Source: an uncultured Clostridia bacterium (lineage in GTDB: Bacteria; Bacillota; Clostridia; TANB77; CAG-508). Taken from it: DNA of 64,000 bases. Location of the stretch: assembly GCA_934130435.1 (NCBI GenBank), contig CAKOYB010000001.1, forward strand, positions 138,503-202,502, read 5' to 3'. The notes beneath the pieces are model-generated. The model saw only the letters and a program-made list of their open reading frames with translations, was not told the origin of the DNA and searched no databases. The position numbers were made by a program, and so were the translations under genes. Positions 46,713-55,581 of this stretch are shown piece by piece; within the stretch, counting starts at the first letter, position 1, and every line of letters begins with the position of its first letter.

Positions 46713-46911
46713 AAAATACCTTTCTATACTAAATTTAACTAATGTTTCGTTATATTGTTATTGAATTATATTTATAGAAAACAAAAATTAACCTTATTGT
46801 TTGTTTATAAATTTTATCACACGAATTGGAAAAATACAAAAAAATTGTAATATTTTTTAAAAAAATAAACAAAATAAATCTAAAAGAATTTCAATGGATT
46901 GAGGGGAAAAA

Positions 46912-48279
46912 ATGAAATTTAAAGAAATGAATAAAAAATGTATTTACTCAATAATTACATGTTTAGCAGTTTTGCTGGTTTGTGCTATTGCATTAGCATA
47001 TAAGAATAATAAAAATTATAACAAATTAGCAGACAATGTATATAATATGTCATTTTACGGACTTGTAGATTATATGGATGATGTGGAAGACTATTTAGTA
47101 AAGTCAATGGTTACAACTGATGCAAATCATAGTGCAGAAACTCTAAATTATATATGGAGAGAGGCAAATTTAGCACAAATATGCTTGTCTCAAATACCAA
47201 TATCAAATGAAGGATTATCAAATACACAGAAGTTTTTAAATCAGGTTAGCGAATATAGCTATACTTTAGCAAGGAAATGTGTTGAAGGAAAAAATTTAAC
47301 AGAAGATGAAATTAAAAAACTAAAAGAATTATATAATTATAACAAAGAAGTTAATACAACATTAATGCAACTTTCATCTGAAATTGAAGATGGAACACTA
47401 AATTGGAAAGAACTTGCAGCTAGTGGTTCAATAATGTTCTCAAAACAAAATGATAGTTTGTCTAAAAGCAGTTTCGATAAAATTGAAGAGGGATTTAAAG
47501 AATATGATGGTTTAATTTATGATGGTGCATATTCTGAACATATGACAAATGAATCAAAAAAAGGTATAACAGGAGATGACATAGATGAAGAAAAAGCAAA
47601 GGATATAGTAAATGATTATATAAAAAATAAAAAGGTAAAAAAAGTATCATCAAATGGACTTTCAGAAAATGGAAATATAGAAACCTATACATTTACTATT
47701 GAACTTGAAGATAATAATGATAGCAGCATGTCTATTGGTATAACTAAAAAAGGTGGACATATTATATTCATGAATTATGATAGAAATGTTGAAGAGGAAA
47801 AAATAAATGAAGATGATGCAGACAAAATAGCGCAAGATTTTTTAAACTCAAAAGGATTTAACAGTTTAGAAAAAACTTATTTTATAAAAAGAGCTGGAAT
47901 AATGACTATAAACTATGCTTATGAACAAGATGGAGTAATAATCTATCCAGACTTAATAAAAGTAAAAATAGCGTTAGATGATGGAGAAGTTTTAGGACTA
48001 GAAACTACAGGATATTTAAATAACCATGAGAAGAGAAGCATAAATAAAAGCAATATAATAAGTGAAAAGGAAGCTGCTAAGGCAGTAAGCTCAAACTTAA
48101 ATATTGAATCTTCAAGATTAGCAATAATACCAACAGAATTTAGAACAGAGATTTTCTGCTGGGAGCTTAAGGGGAAGATTGAAGAAAGAGAATTTTTACT
48201 ATATGTAAATGCCAAAACTGGAAGAGTAGAAGATATATTAATAGTTGTACAAAATGAAGATGGAATTTTAACTAAATAA
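46912..48279 (+). CDS. ypeB: Germination protein YpeB
   Basis: 455-residue spore protein needed with the lytic enzyme SleB for cortex hydrolysis. N-terminal membrane segment (IITCLAVLLVCAIALAYKNN), a helical region with NLAQICLSQIPISNEGLSNTQKF..., then PepSY repeats in the C-terminal half. GAGGGGAAAA precedes the ATG. No sleB gene is adjacent, unlike in Bacillus. Confidence 0.9.
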   Translation: MKFKEMNKKCIYSIITCLAVLLVCAIALAYKNNKNYNKLADNVYNMSFYGLVDYMDDVEDYLVKSMVTTDANHSAETLNYIWREANLAQICLSQIPISNEGLSNTQKFLNQVSEYSYTLARKCVEGKNLTEDEIKKLKELYNYNKEVNTTLMQLSSEIEDGTLNWKELAASGSIMFSKQNDSLSKSSFDKIEEGFKEYDGLIYDGAYSEHMTNESKKGITGDDIDEEKAKDIVNDYIKNKKVKKVSSNGLSENGNIETYTFTIELEDNNDSSMSIGITKKGGHIIFMNYDRNVEEEKINEDDADKIAQDFLNSKGFNSLEKTYFIKRAGIMTINYAYEQDGVIIYPDLIKVKIALDDGEVLGLETTGYLNNHEKRSINKSNIISEKEAAKAVSSNLNIESSRLAIIPTEFRTEIFCWELKGKIEEREFLLYVNAKTGRVEDILIVVQNEDGILTK

Positions 48280-48306
48280 TAAAAAAAATTAATTTTTTAT
48301 TATTTA
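48275..48306 (+). terminator. Terminator of ypeB
   Basis: AT-only hairpin AATAATAAAAAA/TTTTTTATTATT following the stop. Confidence 0.55.
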
Positions 48307-48356
48307 TGATATAATATATCTGAAATAAAAATTAGCCAAAAATAGGATAGAAAAAT

Positions 48357-49460
48357 ATGAAAACAAAAGAGATAATAATAAAATTTATTAAAAAAGAGAT
48401 AGTACTTACAATTGCAATTATTCTTACAATTATAACATGCTTTATTGTGGTTCCTGATAAGGAATATTTAAGCTACTTCGACTATAGCACTTTAATATCT
48501 TTGTTTTGTATGTTGATTGTTGTATCTGGATTAAAAAATACAAATATCTTTGAGTTTATATCAAATAAACTTATAAATTTATTTCATACTAGAAGAGGCG
48601 CAATATATGCATTAGTATTTGGTACTTTTTTCTTTGATATGATTGTTGCAAATGATATGTCCTTAATAACCTTTTTACCTTTAACATATATAGTATTGCA
48701 TTCAACTAAAAACGATAAATACTTAGCATTTACTTTTATAATGCAAACTATAGCGGCTAATATGGGTGGAATGATAACTCCATATGGCAATCCACAAAAC
48801 TTATATTTATATTCGTATTATAAAATTGAAACAGTAGAATTTTTTAGAATACTACTGTTTCAATCTGCTGCAGTTGCCTTACTTTTATGGATTTGTGGTT
48901 CATTTGTACCAAATGAACCATTAAAGATTTATAACAAGGATAACATTTCCTTAAATAGACCAAGATTATATATTTATACAGTGTTATTTATATTAGTAAT
49001 ATTAAGTATATTTAGGGTAATTCCATATGTAATAACATTATTAATTATTGTGACAATTGTTATTATAATAGATAGAGAAAGATTCAAAGATGTTGACTAT
49101 GCACTAATAGCAACATTTTGCGTGTTTTTTATATTTTCGGGAAACATTGCAAGAATTCCAATAGTAAAAGAAATGATATCAAAAATTGTTGTTAAAAACA
49201 CATTACTTGCAGGTATTATATCATGCCAATTCATTAGTAATGTACCTACAGCAATCTTCTTATCAAAGTTTACAAATAATTATAGAGATTTACTAATATC
49301 AGTAAACATTGGATCACTTGGAATTTTAATATCATCACTTGCAAGTTTAATTACGTTAAAAGAATTTTTAAAACATCAACCTAACAACATTTTAAAATAT
49401 ATAATTATGTTTACATTTTTCAACACTATGTTTTTATTAATACTGTTAATAATTACATAA
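48357..49460 (+). CDS. SLC13/CitMHS-like anion permease
   Basis: 367 aa with about ten membrane segments. Ion-transporter family motifs: MIVANDMSLITFLPLTYIVL, GGMITPYGNPQNLYLYSYYK and a mirrored C-terminal FISNVPTAIFLSKFTN, the paired hairpin regions of Na+/dicarboxylate, ArsB and citrate-type carriers. Shorter than typical (about 420). The substrate is not readable. Confidence 0.75.
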   Translation: MKTKEIIIKFIKKEIVLTIAIILTIITCFIVVPDKEYLSYFDYSTLISLFCMLIVVSGLKNTNIFEFISNKLINLFHTRRGAIYALVFGTFFFDMIVANDMSLITFLPLTYIVLHSTKNDKYLAFTFIMQTIAANMGGMITPYGNPQNLYLYSYYKIETVEFFRILLFQSAAVALLLWICGSFVPNEPLKIYNKDNISLNRPRLYIYTVLFILVILSIFRVIPYVITLLIIVTIVIIIDRERFKDVDYALIATFCVFFIFSGNIARIPIVKEMISKIVVKNTLLAGIISCQFISNVPTAIFLSKFTNNYRDLLISVNIGSLGILISSLASLITLKEFLKHQPNNILKYIIMFTFFNTMFLLILLIIT

Positions 49461-49474
49461 TATCATTGCTATTA

Positions 49475-49504
49475 AGTGTCATTGGGAACGGAACATTTTG
49501 ACAC
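49475..49504. repeat. REP-like GTGTCA...TTTTGACAC element
   Basis: GTGTCATTGGGAACGGAACA then TTTTGACAC: same degenerate motif as at 17688 and 53460. The remaining intergenic sequence to 49751 is AT-rich with nothing recognisable except weak promoter boxes near 49686-49714. Confidence 0.5.
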
Positions 49505-49751
49505 AAAATATAATATTCTAGGCAGAAGAAATAATTGATTTTTTATTAATCAAAAATAATATGTAGTTTGACTTCTTAGGTTAGCAACTTTATATATTTA
49601 AAATTTATTTAATCAAAATTTAAATCAATTTTTATAAGAAATCATTAACTAGTAACAAACTAAACACATAAAATGTAATAAAAAATTGATTAATTATCAA
49701 ATATGTGATAATATACCATATGTAAATTGATATTAGATTAAAGGTGATAGT

Positions 49752-50525
49752 TTGAACATAAATGTAAATGGATTAAATATAAATTATGAGGTTTCTGGAG
49801 ATGGAAAACCAGTAATTTTATTACATGGTTGGCTATGCTCTTTGGAAACTATGAAACCAATAGAGAACATATTAAATAAAAATTTTAAAGTATATAATGT
49901 TGATCTACCAGGATTTGGCAAAAGTGATATGCCTACAGAAGCTTTTAACACAAATTCTTTTGGAGATTTTTTAAATGGATTTATAAAAGAACTAAAAATA
50001 GAAAATCCTATACTTATAGGGCACTCAAATGGTGGAAGAACTATAATAAACTATGCAGGAAGAAAACTTGGTAAAATAAACAAAATTGTTTTAATTGATA
50101 GTGCAGGAATTAAGCCTAAAAGAAAAATAAGCTATTATACTAAAGTATATACATTTAAGGCATTAAAAAATATATTTAAGTTATTTCCGAATGCAGAGAT
50201 GTTTAATAATATAAGAGAAAGAGTACTTGGAAAATTTGGGTCAAGTGATTATAAAAAGTCACCAGAAATCTTAAGAAAGACTATGTCAATAATCATAAAT
50301 GAAGATGAACGAGACATACTAACAAATATAGAATGCCCAACCCTTTTGATATGGGGAGAAAATGATGCGGATACTCCTTTAGAGGATGCTAAAATAATGG
50401 AAAAAAATATAAAAGACAGTGGACTAGTTGTACTAAAAAATGCAGGTCATTTTTCTTACTTAGACTGCTATAATGATTTTAGTGTTATAATAAAAAATTT
50501 CTTAATGGAGGAAATAAATGGTTAA
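49752..50525 (+). CDS. Alpha/beta hydrolase
   Basis: 257 aa with oxyanion LLHGWLC, nucleophile elbow GHSNGGR (Ser), acid in WGENDADTP and His in GHFSYLD. TTG 49752 follows AAGGTGA. It overlaps the MurF-like gene by 8 nt and forms a three-gene operon with MurF and Ddl, so it probably has a role in wall precursor metabolism; the substrate is unknown. Confidence 0.85.
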   Translation: MNINVNGLNINYEVSGDGKPVILLHGWLCSLETMKPIENILNKNFKVYNVDLPGFGKSDMPTEAFNTNSFGDFLNGFIKELKIENPILIGHSNGGRTIINYAGRKLGKINKIVLIDSAGIKPKRKISYYTKVYTFKALKNIFKLFPNAEMFNNIRERVLGKFGSSDYKKSPEILRKTMSIIINEDERDILTNIECPTLLIWGENDADTPLEDAKIMEKNIKDSGLVVLKNAGHFSYLDCYNDFSVIIKNFLMEEING

Positions 50526-52071
50526 TTATATTCTATTAAACATTTCGTTATTTATTTTATATTGCTATATGTTTAAAAAAGTAAGACATGGATTACATAT
50601 GTTGCAACTTGAGTATTATAAAAATGACAGGTATTTAAATTGGAAAAGAAAAAATAGTAAACAGTGCTTTTCATATAGAGACTTAGTTTTAATATTAATA
50701 CCGCTAATCTGCATGTTTAATTTAAAAACAGGATTAATATTGTTAATGTTTTTTTCTATCTTATTATACATATCTAGAAATATATATAAAGAAAAAAAGA
50801 AGATGGTAGTAACAGGAAGAATTAAAAGGATGTATATAACAGAAACAATTATTTATTTGATTTTTGTTATTTTAACTAATTTTAGTTTCTGGTTTTTGTT
50901 GGGCATTGATATATTAATAATTTTTGCATATTTTATTCCTATAATTATAAATACTGTAAATATTCCATTAGAAAAAGCAATTCAAAATAGGTTTGTAAGG
51001 AAAGCCAAAAACAAACTAAAGGAAAAGAAAGACATGATAATAATAGGAGTTACAGGAAGTTATGGAAAAACAAGTACAAAATATATTTTATCAACAATAC
51101 TTAATCAAAAATATAATGTACTAAAAACACCTGCTAGTTTTAATACAAAGATGGGGATTGTAAGAACAATTAATGAATATTTAAAACCAACAGATCAAGT
51201 TTTTGTATGTGAAATGGGAGCTGACCAGGTTGGCGAAATTAAAGAATTATGCAATTTGGTTCATCCAGATTATGGAATGATTACATCAATAGGACCACAA
51301 CATTTAGAAACTTTTGGAAGTTTAGAAAACATTAAGAGAACTAAGTTTGAATTAGTTGATTCTTTACCTGAAACTGGTGTTGCTTTTTTAAACTATGATG
51401 ATGAAAACATTAAAAGCATGGGTACAAGCAAAAATAAAGTTACATATGGAATAAAAAAAGAAAATGACTATTATGCAACGGATATACAAATAAATGAATT
51501 CGGATCTGAATTTGTTATACATACAAAATCAAAAGAGGAAATAAGAGTTAAAACGAAAATATTAGGAGAGCATAATATTGTTAATATAATTGGTGCAGTT
51601 GCTATAGCTAAAGAATTAGGTTTAACTAATGAGCAAATTCAACTAGGAATAAAGTTAATAAAACCAGTGGAACATAGATTAGAAATAAAGAAACATTCTA
51701 ATGGAACAATAATTATTGATGATGCATATAACTCAAATATTAAGGGTGCAGAAGTAGCTGTAAATGTATTAGGAAGGTTTTTAGGAAGAAAGAGAATTTT
51801 AGTAACTCCAGGAATTGTTGAATTAGGAGAAAAAATGTATGAATACAATAAAAGATTTGGAAAACAAGCAGCAAATAATTGCGATTTTGCAATATTAGTT
51901 GGTAAAAAACAAGCAGAGCCTATAAATGATGGGCTACTAGAAGCTGGATATGATAAGAATAAAATATTTATTGCAGAGAATTTCGAAAGTGCAATGAAGA
52001 AAATGAATGAGTTAGTAGATTCTAATACAGTAATTTTATTAGAAAACGACTTATCAGATAATTATTTATAA
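50518..52071 (+). CDS. murF: MurF-type Mur ligase with N-terminal membrane domain
   Basis: Adds D-Ala-D-Ala to UDP-MurNAc-tripeptide. Catalytic part: ATP loop GVTGSYGKTSTK, CEMGADQVGEI, GPQHLETFGS, IDDAYNSN. The first about 155 residues hold four or so hydrophobic segments, absent from standard MurF. This membrane-fused form is found in some Clostridia. It stands directly before ddl, which supplies the dipeptide. Confidence 0.88.
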   Translation: MVNYILLNISLFILYCYMFKKVRHGLHMLQLEYYKNDRYLNWKRKNSKQCFSYRDLVLILIPLICMFNLKTGLILLMFFSILLYISRNIYKEKKKMVVTGRIKRMYITETIIYLIFVILTNFSFWFLLGIDILIIFAYFIPIIINTVNIPLEKAIQNRFVRKAKNKLKEKKDMIIIGVTGSYGKTSTKYILSTILNQKYNVLKTPASFNTKMGIVRTINEYLKPTDQVFVCEMGADQVGEIKELCNLVHPDYGMITSIGPQHLETFGSLENIKRTKFELVDSLPETGVAFLNYDDENIKSMGTSKNKVTYGIKKENDYYATDIQINEFGSEFVIHTKSKEEIRVKTKILGEHNIVNIIGAVAIAKELGLTNEQIQLGIKLIKPVEHRLEIKKHSNGTIIIDDAYNSNIKGAEVAVNVLGRFLGRKRILVTPGIVELGEKMYEYNKRFGKQAANNCDFAILVGKKQAEPINDGLLEAGYDKNKIFIAENFESAMKKMNELVDSNTVILLENDLSDNYL

Positions 52072-52086
52072 TTTTGGGAGGATGCT

Positions 52087-53301
52087 ATGAAAATTAAAGT
52101 AGGAGTAATTTTTGGCGGTAAAAGTGTTGAACATGAAATTTCTGTAATAACAGCAAGCCAAGCAATAAATGCATTTAATAAAGAAAAATATGAGATAGTT
52201 CCACTATATATTAGTAAAAAAGGATTAATGTATACAGGTGATGAATTATTAGAACTTAAAAATTTTAAAGATATTGAAAGTTTACTAAAAAAGTGTGTGC
52301 AAATTTCTTTAGTAAATGATGGAAATAAAGTATTTTTATTAAAATTTCCTTGTAGCAAGTTTAAAAGTAACGTAATAAATAGCATTGATGTTGCTTTTCC
52401 ATGTATGCATGGAACAAATGGAGAAGACGGAACAATACAAGGATATTTAGAATTTTTAGGAATACCTTATGTAGGATGTGATATATTATCATCAAGCATA
52501 GGAATGGATAAAATCATGATGAGAAAAATTCTAAAAGAGGCTAATATTCCTTCACTTGACTATTATTCTTTCTATTCTTTGGATTATATAAAAGATGAAA
52601 GTAGCATAATTGAATCAATTGAAAATAAAATAGATTATCCAGTAATTGTTAAGGCAGGAAATTTGGGGTCTAGTGTTGGAATAAAAAAGGCTAAAAACAA
52701 TGCACAGTTAAAAGAAACTATAGAATTTGCTATGCAATATTCAGACAGAATAATGGTTGAAAGAGCTATTGTTAATCTAAAAGAAATCAACTGTTCTGTT
52801 TTAGGGGATATGATAGATGCAAAAGCATCAGAATGCGAAGAACCTTTTGGAAGTGATGAGATATTAAGCTACAGTGATAAATATATGTCTGGTTCAAACG
52901 GCAAAAATGGAAAACTGGGCGGCAATAAAAATAGTGGAATGGCTTCACTAGATAGAAAAATTCCAGCAGATATAACAAGCGATCAAAAGGAAAAAATTCA
53001 ATCTATAGCTATAAAGACGTTTAAAACTTTAGGGTGCAATGGAGTTTCTAGAATTGATTTTATGATAGATAAAGATACTGATGAAATACTTGTTAACGAA
53101 ATAAATACAATACCAGGTGCATTATCATTCTATTTATGGGAAGCAACAGGAATAAGTTTTGAAAAAGAATTAGATGAACTAATAGAATTAGCATTTAAAA
53201 GAGAAAGACAAAAAGAAAGTACAACATATTCTTATGATGTAAACATTTTAGCAATGAGCGGAAGCGGAAAGCTTGGAACTAAGGGAAGCAAAAAGGCTTA
53301 A
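52087..53301 (+). CDS. ddl: D-alanine--D-alanine ligase
   Basis: ATP-grasp enzyme. Motifs: GGKSVEHEISVITASQA, FPCMHGTNGEDGTIQGYLE, KAGNLGSSVGIKKA, DFMIDKDTDEILVNEINTIP. A Gly/Asn-rich insert (GSNGKNGKLGGNKNSG, residues about 278-293) in the omega-loop region and a short Gly/Ser/Lys tail are unusual. 404 aa. Whether it makes D-Ala-D-Ala or D-Ala-D-Lac is not certain; the MurF neighbour suggests the standard ligase. Confidence 0.88.
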   Translation: MKIKVGVIFGGKSVEHEISVITASQAINAFNKEKYEIVPLYISKKGLMYTGDELLELKNFKDIESLLKKCVQISLVNDGNKVFLLKFPCSKFKSNVINSIDVAFPCMHGTNGEDGTIQGYLEFLGIPYVGCDILSSSIGMDKIMMRKILKEANIPSLDYYSFYSLDYIKDESSIIESIENKIDYPVIVKAGNLGSSVGIKKAKNNAQLKETIEFAMQYSDRIMVERAIVNLKEINCSVLGDMIDAKASECEEPFGSDEILSYSDKYMSGSNGKNGKLGGNKNSGMASLDRKIPADITSDQKEKIQSIAIKTFKTLGCNGVSRIDFMIDKDTDEILVNEINTIPGALSFYLWEATGISFEKELDELIELAFKRERQKESTTYSYDVNILAMSGSGKLGTKGSKKA

Positions 53302-53669
53302 AAATGCCTAAATATAAAATTTTGACATTCAAACAATCTAAAAATGTCAATTCCTGAAACATAAATTAAAAGGACTATATATTTATTAATTAAAATAAGT
53401 GTATATTCCTTTTTTATTGTATAGAAAAAATCCTCGTGCTATTTAGAACATTGTATTTTGTGTCAAAATTCTGCGTCCAAAATAACACCAAATGACATTT
53501 TTTATATATAGTTTGCTTGATTTATTCTTGGCTGTTTTGTTTAATGAATTTTCTAGTAAAATAAGAATGCCGAACAAAGGTAATTTTGTCGAATTTTTAG
53601 TAAATGCTATTGAATTATACATAAAAAATTGATATAATTATGATTACCATAATGCATGGAGGAATCAAA
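53302..53669. other. Intergenic region with REP-like element and promoter
   Basis: No gene. It contains the inverted REP-like motif at 53460-53497 and a promoter for the DnaJ-like gene at 53610-53638 (TTGAAT, 17 bp, TATAAT). Two further TGACATT/AATGTCA-type pairs lie at about 53322-53350. Confidence 0.6.
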
Positions 53670-54575
53670 ATGATTTTTAAGGACTATTATAAAATTTTAG
53701 AATTACATAATAGTAAAGTTTCTTCTGAAGAGATTAGAGCAGCATATAGAGAACAGGCTAAGAAGTATCATCCAGACGTTAATGTTGGAAGCAAGGTTGC
53801 AGAAGAAAGATTTAAAGATATAAATGAAGCATATAGAGTTTTGTCTACACCAGCATCTAGAAGAAAATATGATAGAATGTGGAATAATAATGTTGGGCGA
53901 AATAAAATTAGTTATGATGAAAGTACTAGACAATCAAATTCAATTTTTAGTGACTTTTTTAATATGTTCTTTGGAAATATTAATGATGATGATAAGATTG
54001 GAACAGGAAGTAGAAAAAAAAGAAAGAATAAAGAAAAAGGCGAAGATATAGAAACTTCAATAGATGTTTCTATTGAAGATGCCTTCTATGGAAAAAGTAA
54101 AAAGATTTCTTTAAGAACAGTAAAAGGAGACTTAAAGAATTTTGATGTTAAGATTCCGGCAGGGATTTTATCTGGAGAGAAGATTAGATTAATAGGACAA
54201 GGAAAACAAGGAATAAATGGAGGAAATAATGGTGATTTATTTATAAAGATCAACATTAAAGATAACAAAAAATTCTGCCTAAAGGGATATGATATACATA
54301 CTAGTTTATATATTACTCCATGGGAAGCTGCACTTGGAACAAAAGCTTTTATACAAGGTATAGATGAAGAAACAGGTGTATATATTCCAGAAGGAACACA
54401 AAGTGGTCAAGAAATAAAGATTAATGGTAAAGGATATAAAGATTCTAAAGGCGGAAGAGGAGATTTAATTGCAGAAGTTAAAGTAATGGTTCCAACCAAT
54501 TTGACTGAAAGTGAAAAAGTTGAATTTCAAAAACTAAAAGAAATTTCTGTTTTTAATCCACGAAATATTTACTAA
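53670..54575 (+). CDS. DnaJ/CbpA-type co-chaperone without zinc finger
   Basis: N-terminal J domain with HPD in AKKYHPDVNVG, which stimulates DnaK ATPase. There is no CxxCxGxG zinc domain; two C-terminal substrate domains follow (IDVSIEDAFYGKSKKI, GIPEGTQSGQ-like YIPEGTQSGQEIKINGKGY). 301 aa, like CbpA. ATG 53670 follows GGAGGAAT. Confidence 0.9.
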   Translation: MIFKDYYKILELHNSKVSSEEIRAAYREQAKKYHPDVNVGSKVAEERFKDINEAYRVLSTPASRRKYDRMWNNNVGRNKISYDESTRQSNSIFSDFFNMFFGNINDDDKIGTGSRKKRKNKEKGEDIETSIDVSIEDAFYGKSKKISLRTVKGDLKNFDVKIPAGILSGEKIRLIGQGKQGINGGNNGDLFIKINIKDNKKFCLKGYDIHTSLYITPWEAALGTKAFIQGIDEETGVYIPEGTQSGQEIKINGKGYKDSKGGRGDLIAEVKVMVPTNLTESEKVEFQKLKEISVFNPRNIY

Positions 54576-54636
54576 TGTTATAAATATTTTATATTTTAAT
54601 AAAATCAACAATTCAAATCAACATAAAACATAATTA

Positions 54637-54665
54637 TTGACTTTTGCCGCTAAATTTAGTATAAT
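54637..54665 (+). promoter_or_regulatory. Promoter of the VirD4 cluster
   Basis: TTGACT, 17-bp spacer and perfect TATAAT, 67 bp before the first gene of the second T4SS cluster. Confidence 0.8.
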
Positions 54666-54732
54666 AATATACAGTTATATTACAAAAGAAAAAATATTCT
54701 CAACATAAATGTAGAAAGAGAGGAAATTTTAG

Positions 54733-55248
54733 ATGGAGAGTCTAGAAGGAAAACATTTTAGCATCACAGATCCTAAAGATGTTAACACAGTAATATACAG
54801 AATTTTAGAAACAGAAAAAGAGTATATAAAAAATTCTCCAAAGTATACTGTTGAAAGATTAGACACAATAGAAGAACTAAGAGGAGATACTACTAGAAGA
54901 ACATTTTTTGTTGATGTACCATCACCAGATTATGATCAACTTGTTATTTTATCTTTTGGAAAAGATAAAGTAGTTGTAAACAGTGGACTATTAGAAGGAG
55001 ATAAAGTAAAAATATCTAAACAACCATCATTTGTAAAATTTAATACCTTATATTCAGATGAAACTGTTTATAAGGAATTTGAATATACACCAAATTTAAA
55101 AAGACCTATATCTATTATAGATCCTGAAACTACAGAAGAAATCAAACCAGTATTATTTTTTGATGAAAAAACTAATGAAGTAAAAGGAAAATGTAAGTTG
55201 AAACCACATAAGTCTTATTTCGCATTCGAAATAAGAGACAAAAATTAA
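54733..55248 (+). CDS. Unknown protein in VirD4 operon
   Basis: 171-residue soluble, mostly beta-predicted protein (RRTFFVDVPSPDYDQLVILS, SIIDPETTEEIKPVLFFDEK). No signal, membrane segment or known motif seen. Position ahead of VirD4 suggests a T4SS role such as substrate adaptor. AGAGGAAA precedes the ATG. Confidence 0.6.
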   Translation: MESLEGKHFSITDPKDVNTVIYRILETEKEYIKNSPKYTVERLDTIEELRGDTTRRTFFVDVPSPDYDQLVILSFGKDKVVVNSGLLEGDKVKISKQPSFVKFNTLYSDETVYKEFEYTPNLKRPISIIDPETTEEIKPVLFFDEKTNEVKGKCKLKPHKSYFAFEIRDKN

Positions 55249-55268
55249 AATAAGGAGTGCTGATTTTA

Positions 55269-55559
55269 ATGAATAATAGTAAAAAGAGTGAAACAGCGGT
55301 AGCTTGTGCTGCGGATATGGGTGTTGACGAAAAAGATATGATAAAACTTAAGAGCCCAATTTATACAATGTCAAAACAAGAAATGGATAAGCAAGTAGAT
55401 ACTATACTTATTTCAACAGGAGATTTTCAAGTTGTTAGAGACCCTAAAACAGGAAAACTTCTTAGAATGAAAGATAATAGAACAATTGGAGAAGTTAGCG
55501 AGGAAAATCGAGATAGACTTATAAGAGAATTTAAGAAAAACGAAGAAATAGATAGGTAA
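55269..55559 (+). CDS. Unknown small protein in VirD4 operon
   Basis: 96 residues, charged, soluble, with DTILISTGDFQVVRDPKTGK and a basic-acidic C-terminus. No family recognised. The AAGGAG site is 12 nt from ATG 55269; GTG 55257 touches it. It lies 22 nt before VirD4. Confidence 0.58.
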   Translation: MNNSKKSETAVACAADMGVDEKDMIKLKSPIYTMSKQEMDKQVDTILISTGDFQVVRDPKTGKLLRMKDNRTIGEVSEENRDRLIREFKKNEEIDR

Positions 55560-55581
55560 TACAAAAGAGAAGGTGAAGTTG